Shown: positions 17,525 to 26,000 of the stretch, piece by piece
Layout of the letters: every line of letters starts with the position of its first letter
Position numbering within the stretch: position 1 is the first letter of the stretch
NCBI RefSeq assembly: GCF_028716865.1
Contig: NZ_JAQUOY010000003.1
Span: 1 to 64,000 of the forward strand
DNA length: 64,000 nucleotides
Origin: Candidatus Methylomirabilis sp.
GTDB lineage: Bacteria > Methylomirabilota > Methylomirabilia > Methylomirabilales > Methylomirabilaceae
Direction of reading: 5' to 3'
Position numbers and translations under genes: made by a program
Notes under the pieces: generated by a model
Seen by the model: only the letters and a program-made list of their open reading frames with translations
Databases searched by the model: none
What the model was told of the DNA's origin: nothing

Positions 17525-18269
17525 TATTCCGGACAGTCTGGCGGCGGCGGCCCAGGAGGAGAGACCGGATACTCCGACGTGTGGCCCGGCCGTCGTACTC
17601 ATTGAGGACGAACGGCCGATACGACGCTTTCTCCGCGCTACATTGATGAGTCAGGGGTACCGCCTGTTTGAGGCGGCCACGGGTGAAGAGGGCTTGGCGG
17701 AGGCGGCTGCGCGCCCACCCGACGTCGTCATCCTCGACCTCGGTCTGCCCGACATCGACGGTCTCGAGGTCATCCGTCGGCTTCGCGAGTGGACCGCCGT
17801 GCCGATTATCGTGCTGTCGGCGCGGGGGCAAGAACGCGACAAGATCGCTGCGCTGGATGCGGGTGCGGACGACTATGTAAGCAAGCCGTTTGGTGTGGGC
17901 GAGTTGCTCGCTCGCATGCGGGTGGTCTTACGACACGCAGCGCGTAGCTCCACAGAGACTGCCGAGTCAACGTTCTGCGTGGGCGATCTGCATGTGGATC
18001 TGGCGGTGAGAAGGGTTACGGTCGAGGGGAGGGAGGTCCACCTGACCCCAATCGAGTACAGGTTGCTGACGACGCTCATTCGCTATGCGGGAAAGGTGGT
18101 AACCCAGCAGCAGTTGTTGAAGGAGGTCTGGGGCCCCCAGTCCACCGAGCAGGCCCACTACCTCCGGGTCTACGTCGCCCAGCTCAGACGGAAGCTCGAA
18201 GCCGACCCGGCGCGTCCACGCTATCTGCTGACCGAACCCGGCGTAGGCTACCGCTTGGCATCGGAATAG
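17517..18269 (+). CDS. kdpE: KdpE-type OmpR-family response regulator
   Basis: A 250-residue regulator: receiver domain (about 25-140) with phospho-acceptor Asp in VILDLGLPDIDG, Thr/Ser-type switch in IIVLSARGQ and Lys in DDYVSKPF; then a winged-helix DNA-binding domain (about 155-248) with LTPIEYRLLTTL and YLRVYVAQLRRKLE, closely matching KdpE. The first 22 residues are an extra tail. It overlaps the kinase gene by 8 nt. Predicted to bind a promoter for potassium uptake; no KdpE site was identified upstream of kimA. Confidence 0.9.
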   Translation: MPDIPDSLAAAAQEERPDTPTCGPAVVLIEDERPIRRFLRATLMSQGYRLFEAATGEEGLAEAAARPPDVVILDLGLPDIDGLEVIRRLREWTAVPIIVLSARGQERDKIAALDAGADDYVSKPFGVGELLARMRVVLRHAARSSTETAESTFCVGDLHVDLAVRRVTVEGREVHLTPIEYRLLTTLIRYAGKVVTQQQLLKEVWGPQSTEQAHYLRVYVAQLRRKLEADPARPRYLLTEPGVGYRLASE

Positions 18270-18279
18270 CCGCAGGAGG

Positions 18280-19278
18280 CTAGTCCCGTTCGCTGCCCAG
18301 GCCACCCAGGGCTAACGTGGCGAAGGTCTCGGCGAGTCCCGCTGTCAATCGGGTCAGCTCCGGATAGGCCAGCTTCTCGGGAGTGTCTTGGCTCGTATGG
18401 TAGTACGGGTAGCGGTAAAAGGCGGTGTCGGTGACCATGAAGGCAGGGTAGCCTTGCCGCCAGAACGACCAGTGATCGCTCCAGGCGACCCCCGGGATAA
18501 AGAAAAAGGTCGCCACGTGCTCGAGCGGAAAGTCGGAGGTTTGGCGGAAGGCCTCTGCCGCGCGGCGCATAAGGGCGCGCGAGCGAAAGTTGGAAACGAA
18601 GCTGATAAAGTTGGCTCGGTTCGGATAGAAGAAGCGGAACAGGGGTGGGTAGCGTTGGCTGCCAGTCTTGTCACAGTAGCAGCCGATCGTTTCCAGCGAG
18701 ACCATCAAGCGAATGACATCGCCGCGAGCACGGGCGGCCTTGGCATAGACGACGCTCCCCTGCCGCCGTGTAAAGAAGAATGGCGGCTCCTCATTGACGA
18801 AGGCCACGAAGCGAACCGTCAGCGCCGGCGTGATGTCGGTGAACAGTCGGGACAGCTCCAACAAGGCGGCGACACCGCTGGCATTGTCATTGGCACCCGG
18901 GCTCCCCATCACCGAATCGTAGTGGGCGCCGATGAGCAGGATCTCACCCGGTCGAGCGCTCCCAGGCCGCGAGACCTCCAGGTTGGCCCACTGCGTGCCG
19001 GAGAGATCGTACCAGTGCGGGATGACCTGGTAGCCCTGGCAGTGCCACTCGGCCTCGATGTAGTCGGCGGCGGCCCGCAGCGCCTCCGGTCGGGACACGT
19101 TGCGCTCGCCGATCTCGCCGGCGAGACGTTCGACGTGGGCTCGAAGGCGCTGAGAGGAGACGTCTCCTGTGATGCATGCGGTTTTGACGGCTGGTTTTAG
19201 CGTGTGCGGCATGGTATCATCCAGCGATGTCAGATCGCGCTGGTCTCGATCCTGATCGATATAGGCTGATCGTGACAT
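18280..19278 (-). CDS. M28-family zinc aminopeptidase-like protein
   Basis: A 332-residue peptidase-fold protein. The two-zinc site is visible: His in GAHYDSV, bridging Asp in GANDNASG, catalytic Glu-Glu in FVNEEPPFF, a Glu or Asp-type ligand in SLETIG and the final His in YHTSQDTPEKL. No signal peptide is evident with the first ATG; a second ATG (MPHTLKPAV, 19212) has no better ribosome site. Substrate is unknown; M28 includes aminopeptidases and glutaminyl-cyclase relatives. It converges on the kdpE-like gene, 10 nt apart. Confidence 0.85.
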   Translation of the reverse strand: MSRSAYIDQDRDQRDLTSLDDTMPHTLKPAVKTACITGDVSSQRLRAHVERLAGEIGERNVSRPEALRAAADYIEAEWHCQGYQVIPHWYDLSGTQWANLEVSRPGSARPGEILLIGAHYDSVMGSPGANDNASGVAALLELSRLFTDITPALTVRFVAFVNEEPPFFFTRRQGSVVYAKAARARGDVIRLMVSLETIGCYCDKTGSQRYPPLFRFFYPNRANFISFVSNFRSRALMRRAAEAFRQTSDFPLEHVATFFFIPGVAWSDHWSFWRQGYPAFMVTDTAFYRYPYYHTSQDTPEKLAYPELTRLTAGLAETFATLALGGLGSERD

Positions 19279-19352
19279 TTCCCATTCTCGGATAATTTTA
19301 CACTAGAGGGTGGGTATTCTGATTGAAAACCTTTCACAGAAAGGGGGAGAGC

Positions 19353-19679
19353 ATGAGGTACGTGACTGCGCTGGGTTTGGCTTTGCTGCTTCTTGCACAC
19401 AGCACGGCGAGCTGGGCTGCGTCAGGGACGCAAGAAAGTACGCTGTCGCAAATCGGGACAGGGGTGGGAAGCGGGCTAGGGACAGTGGTCTATTTTCCGT
19501 TTAAGGCGGTCTTCTGCCTGGGCGGGGGAATCGCAAGCGGCTTTACATTGATCTTTGCCGGCCGCGACAACGCTGACAAGGTAGCCGGTGCTGCCTGCCG
19601 TGGGACTTGGGCCATCACACCCGATATCATCAATGGGAAGGAACCGGTAAAGTTTGTGGGTGATCCCTCTGCGCGATAG
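19353..19679 (+). CDS. Small exported protein with Gly-rich membrane segment
   Basis: A 108-residue product from the ATG after AAGGGGGAGAGC. Signal peptide MRYVTALGLALLLLAHSTAS (cut near SWA) is followed by a glycine-rich hydrophobic stretch (GSGLGTVVYFPFKAVFCLGG, then GIASGFTLIFAGR) and a conserved-looking end (GTWAITPDIINGKEPVKFVG). It looks like a small envelope protein; I know of no function. It is monocistronic, facing away from the M28 peptidase. Confidence 0.75.
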   Translation: MRYVTALGLALLLLAHSTASWAASGTQESTLSQIGTGVGSGLGTVVYFPFKAVFCLGGGIASGFTLIFAGRDNADKVAGAACRGTWAITPDIINGKEPVKFVGDPSAR

Positions 19680-19711
19680 TCGAGAGCGCGCCAACCTCTT
19701 GAATTTTCCCC

Positions 19712-19740
19712 TTGGAGCAACGCGGCAATCGTGTTATAGT
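19712..19740 (+). promoter_or_regulatory. Sigma-70-like promoter for the RNA-helicase gene
   Basis: TTGGAG (19712-19717) and TATAGT (19735-19740) are separated by 17 nt. Transcription from here gives a leader of about 190 nt before the rhlE-type gene. Confidence 0.55.
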
Positions 19741-19766
19741 GACTTGAAATTGCAGTTGCAAGATCG

Positions 19767-19790
19767 ATCGAGGCCGTGACGCGGCTCGAT
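19767..19790 (+). other. Stem-loop in the RNA-helicase leader
   Basis: ATCGAG-G-CCG, loop TGACG, CGG-CTCGAT: a 9-bp stem with one bulged G near the 5' end of the predicted transcript. Long structured leaders are common in DEAD-box helicase mRNAs, where they can allow autoregulation or cold response; that is inference here. Confidence 0.4.
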
Positions 19791-19938
19791 CCAGTGTCGA
19801 GCTGGGACCTTCAGAGCCTGCACGGCGACTTCTCCGGTGATCCCGCCGTTAGCCCCACTCAATCCGACCGGACAAACAACGCGGGTGTGCTGTGCCCATC
19901 AATGGACAGGCGCGCCCAAAAGCAGCATTAGGAGGATT

Positions 19939-21378
19939 ATGTCGTTTTCGTCATTCTCACTCAACGCGAACCTGTTGAAAGCCGTCCAGAACATGGGGTT
20001 TGATCGCCCCACACCGATCCAGCGCCTCGCCGTTCCGCCCCTTCTGGAGGGCCGGGACGTCATGGCCAGCGCCGTGACAGGGAGCGGCAAGACCGCGGCG
20101 TTCCTGCTGCCTATCCTCCATCGCCTTATGGAGAAGCCCAGGGGAACCACGAGGGCGCTGATCCTGGCGCCTACCCGTGAGCTGGCGGCGCAGATTTCGG
20201 AGCACCTCCACGATCTTGCAGCGCACACGCCCCTGAAGGGGGCCGCGGTCTACGGGGGCGTCTCCATGGGGCCCCAGGAAGCGGCGTTTCGCCGAGGCGT
20301 GGACGTCCTGATCGCTACCCCAGGCCGGCTCCTCGACCACTGCCAGTACCCGTATGCGCGCCTCGCCGGCATTGAGCACCTCGTGCTCGATGAGGCGGAC
20401 CGCATGCTCGATATGGGCTTTCTGCCCGACATCCGCCGCATCCTCCACCACGTCCCCAAGCAACGGCAGACGCTGCTGTTTTCGGCGACCTTGCCGGCGC
20501 CGATCGTGGAACTTGCCAAGGACATGCTGCAGAATCCAGTCTCTCTGAATATCGAGCGGAAATCTGCGCCGGCGGCGGGGATCACCCATGTGGCCTACCC
20601 TGTCCCGCATGAGCTGAAGTCCGTTCTCTTCCTGGAACTGGTAAAGAACAGCGCGTCCAAGCACGTACTGGCCTTTACCCGAACCAAGCACCGGGCCAAC
20701 CGGCTTGCCGACTTCCTCGAAAAGCACGGCGTCACCTGCGAAAGGATCCATGGGAACCGCAGCCAGGCGCAGAGGACCGACGCCCTGGCCAGCTTCAAGA
20801 GGGGACGGTGTCGCGTCCTCGTCGCGACAGACATCGCCGCTCGCGGTATCGACGTGGAAGCATTAGGCCTCGTCGTGAATTTCGACGTTCCGCAGCTCCC
20901 AGAGGATTATATCCACCGGGTCGGGCGCACGGGACGGGTGGATGCCACGGGTGATGCCTACACCCTTGTCTCGCCGAACGAAGAGGACAACCTTCGTATG
21001 ATCGAGCGCGCCATCGGCACACGCCTGCCGCGTCAGAAGGTTCAGGGGTTCAATTACGCACATGCTCCCGCGGAGCGCTTTGAGGTTCCCCTCGTCGAAC
21101 GCATCGCCGCCATCCGCGCCCGAAAAGCGGAGGAGCGGGTCCGAGCGAAGGCGAATGCTGCGCGCCGGGCCACGCCAGGGATCACGGTGGGTCCCGCCGG
21201 AAACGGGACAGCGGGGCAGAACCCCAGGAGCAATCGCTCAGCCAGCCCAAGCCGCTGGGCCGGAAAGCCGGTCACAGGGAAGTCCTTCAGCAGGCCAGTG
21301 AGTGGACGCGCGAACGGGCAGGCCGGCTGGCGAAGCAATGGCTCCGCCACAGAGCCACGGAGCGCTCGTAGGGCGTAG
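19939..21378 (+). CDS. rhlE: RhlE-type DEAD-box RNA helicase
   Basis: A 479-residue RNA helicase from the ATG preceded by TTAGGAGGATT; the frame continues upstream without a ribosome site. The Q motif is FDRPTPIQRLAVP, motif I is AVTGSGKTAA, motif II is VLDEADRMLDMGF, motif III is SAT, and motif VI is HRVGRTGR. After the core (to about residue 370) comes a basic, Arg/Ser/Gly-rich tail, typical of RhlE proteins in ribosome assembly and RNA decay. A hairpin terminator follows. Confidence 0.94.
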   Translation: MSFSSFSLNANLLKAVQNMGFDRPTPIQRLAVPPLLEGRDVMASAVTGSGKTAAFLLPILHRLMEKPRGTTRALILAPTRELAAQISEHLHDLAAHTPLKGAAVYGGVSMGPQEAAFRRGVDVLIATPGRLLDHCQYPYARLAGIEHLVLDEADRMLDMGFLPDIRRILHHVPKQRQTLLFSATLPAPIVELAKDMLQNPVSLNIERKSAPAAGITHVAYPVPHELKSVLFLELVKNSASKHVLAFTRTKHRANRLADFLEKHGVTCERIHGNRSQAQRTDALASFKRGRCRVLVATDIAARGIDVEALGLVVNFDVPQLPEDYIHRVGRTGRVDATGDAYTLVSPNEEDNLRMIERAIGTRLPRQKVQGFNYAHAPAERFEVPLVERIAAIRARKAEERVRAKANAARRATPGITVGPAGNGTAGQNPRSNRSASPSRWAGKPVTGKSFSRPVSGRANGQAGWRSNGSATEPRSARRA

Positions 21379-21402
21379 CACACATCTATGCGGGCCGGAA
21401 TG

Positions 21403-21428
21403 GGCTTGGTGGCTGGCGCCACCAAGCC
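21403..21428 (+). terminator. Hairpin terminator after rhlE
   Basis: GGCTTGGTGGC (21403-21413), 4-nt loop, GCCACCAAGCC (21418-21428): an 11-bp perfect stem 24 nt after the helicase stop. The following AGTTTCCTTCC is only moderately T-rich, so it may be a weak intrinsic terminator. From here to 21635 I see no gene. Confidence 0.6.
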
Positions 21429-21635
21429 AGTTTCCTTCCGCTCCTCGCTCCAGGCAACGTAATTCCCCCCTCAGCCCCACCCACACCCGACTGTCTCAGG
21501 TTGAGCGCTGTAAACCACTTCGTCTCTCGCTTGCACCCTTGATGAGCCAGCCCTCCCAAGATACTCAGTCACCACAAGAAGGTGTTGGGTTCTGTCCTCA
21601 TTCATCTCACTGCCTCCGGGTCCCCGGAGACTCGT

Positions 21636-21663
21636 TTGACAGGGTGAGCTGATTTCATATACT
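21636..21663 (+). promoter_or_regulatory. Promoter of the MNT-HEPN unit
   Basis: TTGACA (21636-21641), 16-nt spacer, TATACT (21658-21663). Transcription would start near 21670, just before the small ORF that precedes the nucleotidyltransferase gene. Confidence 0.65.
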
Positions 21664-21686
21664 CTCGTAGCACCTCGTGGTCAGGA

Positions 21687-21833
21687 ATGGACACTCTTCA
21701 CAAGTGCGAGGCAGGATCGGACATGACTTCTGAAGAAGGCTGGGTCGGTATCGAGGAGCTGGCCGCCAACTGGCGAGCGCGAATTGACCAGCGGCTCACC
21801 GCCGATGAGGGCACGCTTTTTAGCCGGAGGTAA
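21687..21833 (+). CDS. Small ORF ahead of the MNT-HEPN pair
   Basis: A 48-residue ORF (or 36 residues from the ATG at 21723, which has AGGA 8 nt upstream). It begins about 17 nt after a predicted transcription start and ends 9 nt before the MNT gene, so it is the first cistron. The product (EEGWVGIEELAANWRARIDQ) is acidic and helical. I do not recognise it; it could be a small regulator of the pair or a leader peptide. Confidence 0.4.
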   Translation: MDTLHKCEAGSDMTSEEGWVGIEELAANWRARIDQRLTADEGTLFSRR

Positions 21834-21842
21834 GAGTTAGAG

Positions 21843-22190
21843 ATGGTAAAAGCGCCAACAATCTATCCCTGGAAGGTGACGCCCGAAAAAGTCGAGGCGG
21901 CTATCCGAAAAATCGTAGAAGTCGCTCGGCCCGTGAAGCTCATTCTGTTCGGCTCCTATGTACGGGGTGAGACGAACATCAACAGCGACGTGGACATCCT
22001 CGTGATCGTTCCGGACACTGTCGCCAATCCAAGGGAAGAGAGCATCCGACTCCAAAGCGAACTGCGAGACATCCTCATGCCTATGGACATCCTGGTCGTG
22101 CCCGAATCTCAGTGGGAAGCGTTCAAGGAGATCCCGGGGCTGATTTATCGAGAAGCCTGGACCACGGGGAGGGTAATGTATGAATCCTGA
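21843..22190 (+). CDS. mntA: MntA-type minimal nucleotidyltransferase antitoxin
   Basis: A 115-residue polymerase-beta-fold protein with the active-site motif LFGSYVRGETNINSDVDILV (GS-x10-DxD, complete) and a third acidic strand at LMPMDILV. MntA proteins add AMP to the partner HEPN toxin and silence it. It overlaps the HEPN gene by 11 nt, the usual arrangement. Compare the orphan relative at 4.8 kb, where the DxD motif is broken. Confidence 0.9.
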   Translation: MVKAPTIYPWKVTPEKVEAAIRKIVEVARPVKLILFGSYVRGETNINSDVDILVIVPDTVANPREESIRLQSELRDILMPMDILVVPESQWEAFKEIPGLIYREAWTTGRVMYES

Positions 22191-22605
22191 GGGTCTCAAG
22201 CGAGTTCCCGGTTCACCGGAGGAATGGCTGGAGTATGCCGAAAGCGATTTGAGGCTCGCCCAGATGGCCAGTCAAGATTCTGGTATTCGCCGGGAGCAAG
22301 TATGCTTTCATACCCAGCAGGCAGCAGAGAAATCGATCAAGGCTGTGCTCTTACTCCACAGGATTAATTTTCCTCTGACACACAACATCGAACAACTCCT
22401 CTCGCTGGCTGAGAGCAGTGGTGTTGTATTGGCAGATGAAGTGCGAAATGCAGGACTGTTGACTCCGTACGCCGTGGAGACCAGGTATCCTGGGCCCTGG
22501 ATCGAGATCGGCGACTCCGAAGTGCAAGAGGCCCTGCGGGCAGCGGAACGGACAGTTGCGTGGGCGCGGATCACCATTGCGCAGTTCGGGAAGAGGGGAA
22601 CATGA
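22180..22605 (+). CDS. hepT: HepT-type HEPN toxin (RNase)
   Basis: A 141-residue all-alpha HEPN-domain protein. WLEYAESDLRLAQMA starts the domain, FHTQQAAEKSIKAVLLLH is the conserved second helix, and RINFPLTH supplies the Rx4-6H catalytic motif (Arg and His separated by six). HEPN toxins cleave RNA. It is silenced by MntA; in some pairs modification targets a Tyr near the motif, and Tyr residues are seen here at ...LTPYAVETRYPG. The stop overlaps the next, broken, gene by 4 nt. Confidence 0.88.
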   Translation: MNPEGLKRVPGSPEEWLEYAESDLRLAQMASQDSGIRREQVCFHTQQAAEKSIKAVLLLHRINFPLTHNIEQLLSLAESSGVVLADEVRNAGLLTPYAVETRYPGPWIEIGDSEVQEALRAAERTVAWARITIAQFGKRGT

Positions 22606-22940
22606 CGATACAAGCGCTTCGTCCCTGGACCGACCTCGTGAAACTGCACCCCGATGTCGAAGGGGGCGCGCTCATGGAGGCGGTCCTCGCGTCCCTCGCC
22701 GGGAAAGCGGGCTACAACCGCGTGCTCAAGCCTCGCACCCCGTTCGGCAGAGGCAGGTCCCATACCCTGGCGTCGCTTGGGCTCGCCCCGCGCGTCTGTT
22801 TTCGGCGGACGGCGGACCGCCCGGCTGGCGTGACCATTGCTTCGCTCACGCACTTCCCCTACATTTTGCCTCAGCCCCGTCCCTCCCACCAAAGTAGTCA
22901 GGGCTCCCCGCTCTTTGCCTCGCCTTCGGCACCCGCTTAA
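22602..22940 (+). pseudogene. Truncated DUF499-type ATPase start
   Basis: The ATG overlaps the HEPN stop (ATGA). The first 26 or so codons (LRPWTDLVKLHPDVEGGALM) look like the N-terminus of large DUF499 AAA ATPases of defence loci, but the similarity ends abruptly near 22690. The remaining frame (GKAGYNRVLKPRTPFGRGRS on) is Pro/Ser/Arg-rich and unlike a folded protein. I read it as the stump of a gene lost by deletion when the downstream cassette came in. The start similarity is from memory of the family and needs a search. Confidence 0.4.
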
Positions 22941-23009
22941 CTGCCGTCCTCCACAGAGGGACCCCCTTTCCCCTTGTGCAACACACAGCTTACTAAGCTC
23001 CCCCTATCC

Positions 23010-23038
23010 TTGTCACCGTTGACTAAAGCGAGTATACT
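23010..23038 (+). promoter_or_regulatory. Promoter of the helicase-methyltransferase-RT cassette, near-leaderless
   Basis: TTGTCA (23010-23015), 17-nt spacer, TATACT (23033-23038). The -10 box ends 9 nt before the ATG at 23048, so transcription would begin within a few bases of the start codon. The short TCCGTTTCA between them has no Shine-Dalgarno. Confidence 0.55.
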
Positions 23039-23047
23039 TCCGTTTCA

Positions 23048-26000
23048 ATGCCTAGAATATTCGACAATATCGAGCAATCGCTCCTGCCGGCGCTGCAACA
23101 GACCATTGAGGTAGCCGATCGCGCCGACTTCTGCGTGGGGTACTTTAACCTTCGCGGATGGAAGCAGCTCGACTCGTACATTGAGCAATGGTCCGGGGGA
23201 GAAGGCCATTGCTGCCGCCTTCTGGTGGGGATGCACCGTCCGCCACAAGATACCTTACGCGAAGCGATGAGCATCGTGAAGCGCGACGGGGCGATCGATA
23301 ACCAGACGGCCTTGCGTCTCAAGAAAACCCTTGCTCAAGAATTTCGCGAACAGTTAGCCCTGGGTATTCCAACCAACGAGGATGAAGCCGGTCTGCGACG
23401 CCTGGCCGCTCAGATCAAAGCGAAGAAAGTCGTTGTGAAGCTCTTCCTCAAGCACCCACTCCATGCCAAGCTCTATTTGTTGTTCCGGCCTGATCCCATC
23501 AATCCGACTGTCGGATACCTCGGCAGCAGCAACCTGACCTTCGCGGGGCTCTCTCAGCAAGGCGAATTGAACGTGGACGTGCTCGACCATGATGCCTGCA
23601 ACAAGTTGGCCGCGTGGTTCGAGGACCGTTGGAACGATCACTGGTGCTTGGACATCTCGGATGAGCTGGCACGCATCATCGAAGAAAGCTGGGCGCGCGA
23701 GACACCAATCCCTCCCTATCAGATCTACGTCAAGATGGCCTATCACTTGTCGCAGGAGGCCCGCGCTGGGCTCTCCGAGTTTCGCATCCCCCGAGATTTT
23801 GGTCAGAAGTTGTTCGAGTTTCAGACAGCGGCGGTAAAGATCGCCGCGCATCACCTGAACAAGCGTGGGGGTGTACTGATCGGGGACGTGGTGGGTCTTG
23901 GCAAAACACTGATGGCAACTGCCCTGGCGCGTATCTTCGAGGACGATCAATACCTGGAGACGCTGATCATCTGCCCGAAAAACCTGGTTCCAATGTGGGA
24001 GGACTACCGTGCCCAGTATCGCTTGCGGGCGAAAGTGCTCTCAATCAGCCGGGCCACGCGCGAGTTGCCTCACCTTCGGCGATACCGTCTCTTGCTGATT
24101 GATGAGAGCCATAACCTACGCAACCGCGAAGGCAAACGTTACCGCGCGATCCAGGAGTACATCCAGGAGAACGAAAGCAAATGCATCCTGCTGTCCGCCA
24201 CGCCATACAATAAGACCTATCTTGACCTCTCCAGCCAACTACGCCTGTTCGTGCAGGAAGACAAAGACTTGGGAATTCGCCCCGAGCGGAAGCTTCGCGA
24301 GGTCGGCGAAACCGAGTTCATCCGCAAGCACCAGTGCCCGGTACGCTCCCTGGCGGCCTTCGAGAAGAGCGAGCATGCCGATGACTGGCGGGAGCTGATG
24401 CGCCTGTATATGGTGCGCCGCACGCGCAGCTTCATTCAGGACAATTACGCGCACACTGACCCCGCCAACGGGCGCAAGTACCTAACCTTTGAAGACGGCA
24501 GCCGGTCGTACTTTCCCAAGCGCCTGCCGAAGACCGTCACGTTCAGGATTGACGAAACGAACCTCGCCGATCAGTACGCCCGGCTCTATGCCGACAACGT
24601 GGTGGAGGCCATCAATGCGCTCAACCTTCCCCGGTATGGTCTGGGGAACTATGTGTCTGCCTCGCCGCATCGGCCGCCGACGCAGGCCGAAGCGAAGTTA
24701 CTGCAAGACCTCTCCCGCGCGGGCAAGCGCCTCATGGGGTTCTGCCGGACGAACTTGTTCAAGCGACTGGAAAGCAGCGGTCAGGCCTTCTTGCAATCCA
24801 TCGAGCGACATATCCTGCGCAATTTCGTGTACCTGCATGCCATCGAAACCGGTCAGCCCGTGCCCATCGGTACGCAGGACTCGGAGATGCTCGATACACG
24901 ATTCTCCGATGAAGACAGCGAAGGTGGCCTGTTTGACGACGATGAGAACGGCGAGGGGCTTCTGTCGCCAGAGGCCGCTTCGCTACGGACCGAGGCGGGG
25001 TTCAAGAGCCGTGCAAAAGAGATTTACGCCGAGTACGCCGCGCAATACAGGCGGCGTTTCAAATGGCTGTCGCCAGGTCTTTTCGTCAAGACACTGGAAA
25101 ACGATTTACGCGGTGATGCGGAGGCCCTGCTCAAGCTCTTACAGGCGTGCGGTGAGTGGAACGCGGGCAAAGACGCTAAGCTCGACGCCCTGCTCACTCT
25201 TCTGACCAGGAAGCACCCGAACGAGAAGGTCATTGTCTTTACCCAGTTCGCCGACACCGTCCGCTATCTGGCTGGCCAATTAGAGGCGCGTGGCATCGCG
25301 AAACTCTCCGGAGTGACCGGCGACTCGCCGGACCCGACCGCGCTGGCATGGTGTTTCAGCCCGGATAGTAATAATAAGCTGACCCATATCAAGCCGGGTG
25401 AGGAACTTCGAATCCTGGTGGCGACAGATGTCCTCAGTGAGGGGCAAAACCTGCAAGATTGCGCCGTCGTCGTCAACTACGACCTGCCGTGGGCGATCAT
25501 CCGGCTTGTGCAGCGCGCGGGGCGCGTAGACCGCATCGGGCAGAAGGCCGAGAACATTCTGTGTTACTCGTTTCTCCCGGCCGACGGCGTGGAGCGCATT
25601 ATCCGGCTTCGCGCGCGCGTCCGCCGGCGCTTGCGGGAAAACGCCGAGGTTGTCGGTACGGATGAGGCGTTTTTTGAAGATGACCGCAACGACCAGACGG
25701 TGCTGGACCTCTACAACGAGAAATCCGGTATTCTCGATGGCGACGCCGAAACAGAGGTGGATCTGGCGTCCTACGCCTACCAAATCTGGAAGAACGCCGT
25801 CACTGCCGACTCAAGCCTGCAAAAAATCATTCCGGAACTGCCGCCTGTTGTTTACTCCACGCGGGCGCACCAGCCGAATGAGACACAACCCGAAGGCGTG
25901 CTCGTCTATCTACGGACCGCCGAAGGGAATGACGCGCTGGCCTGGATTGACAAGCAGGGGGGCGGTGTCACCGAATCGCAGTTTGCGATCCTCCAAGCGG

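Noticed and set aside
15893-17602. 569-codon frame antisense to the KdpD-like kinase
   Set aside because: The plus-strand kinase has all catalytic motifs; the antisense product is low-complexity Arg/Gly/His/Gln-rich.
21302-21652. ORFs after rhlE on both strands
   Set aside because: No ribosome site, no domain, and they overlap the rhlE end and its terminator hairpin.
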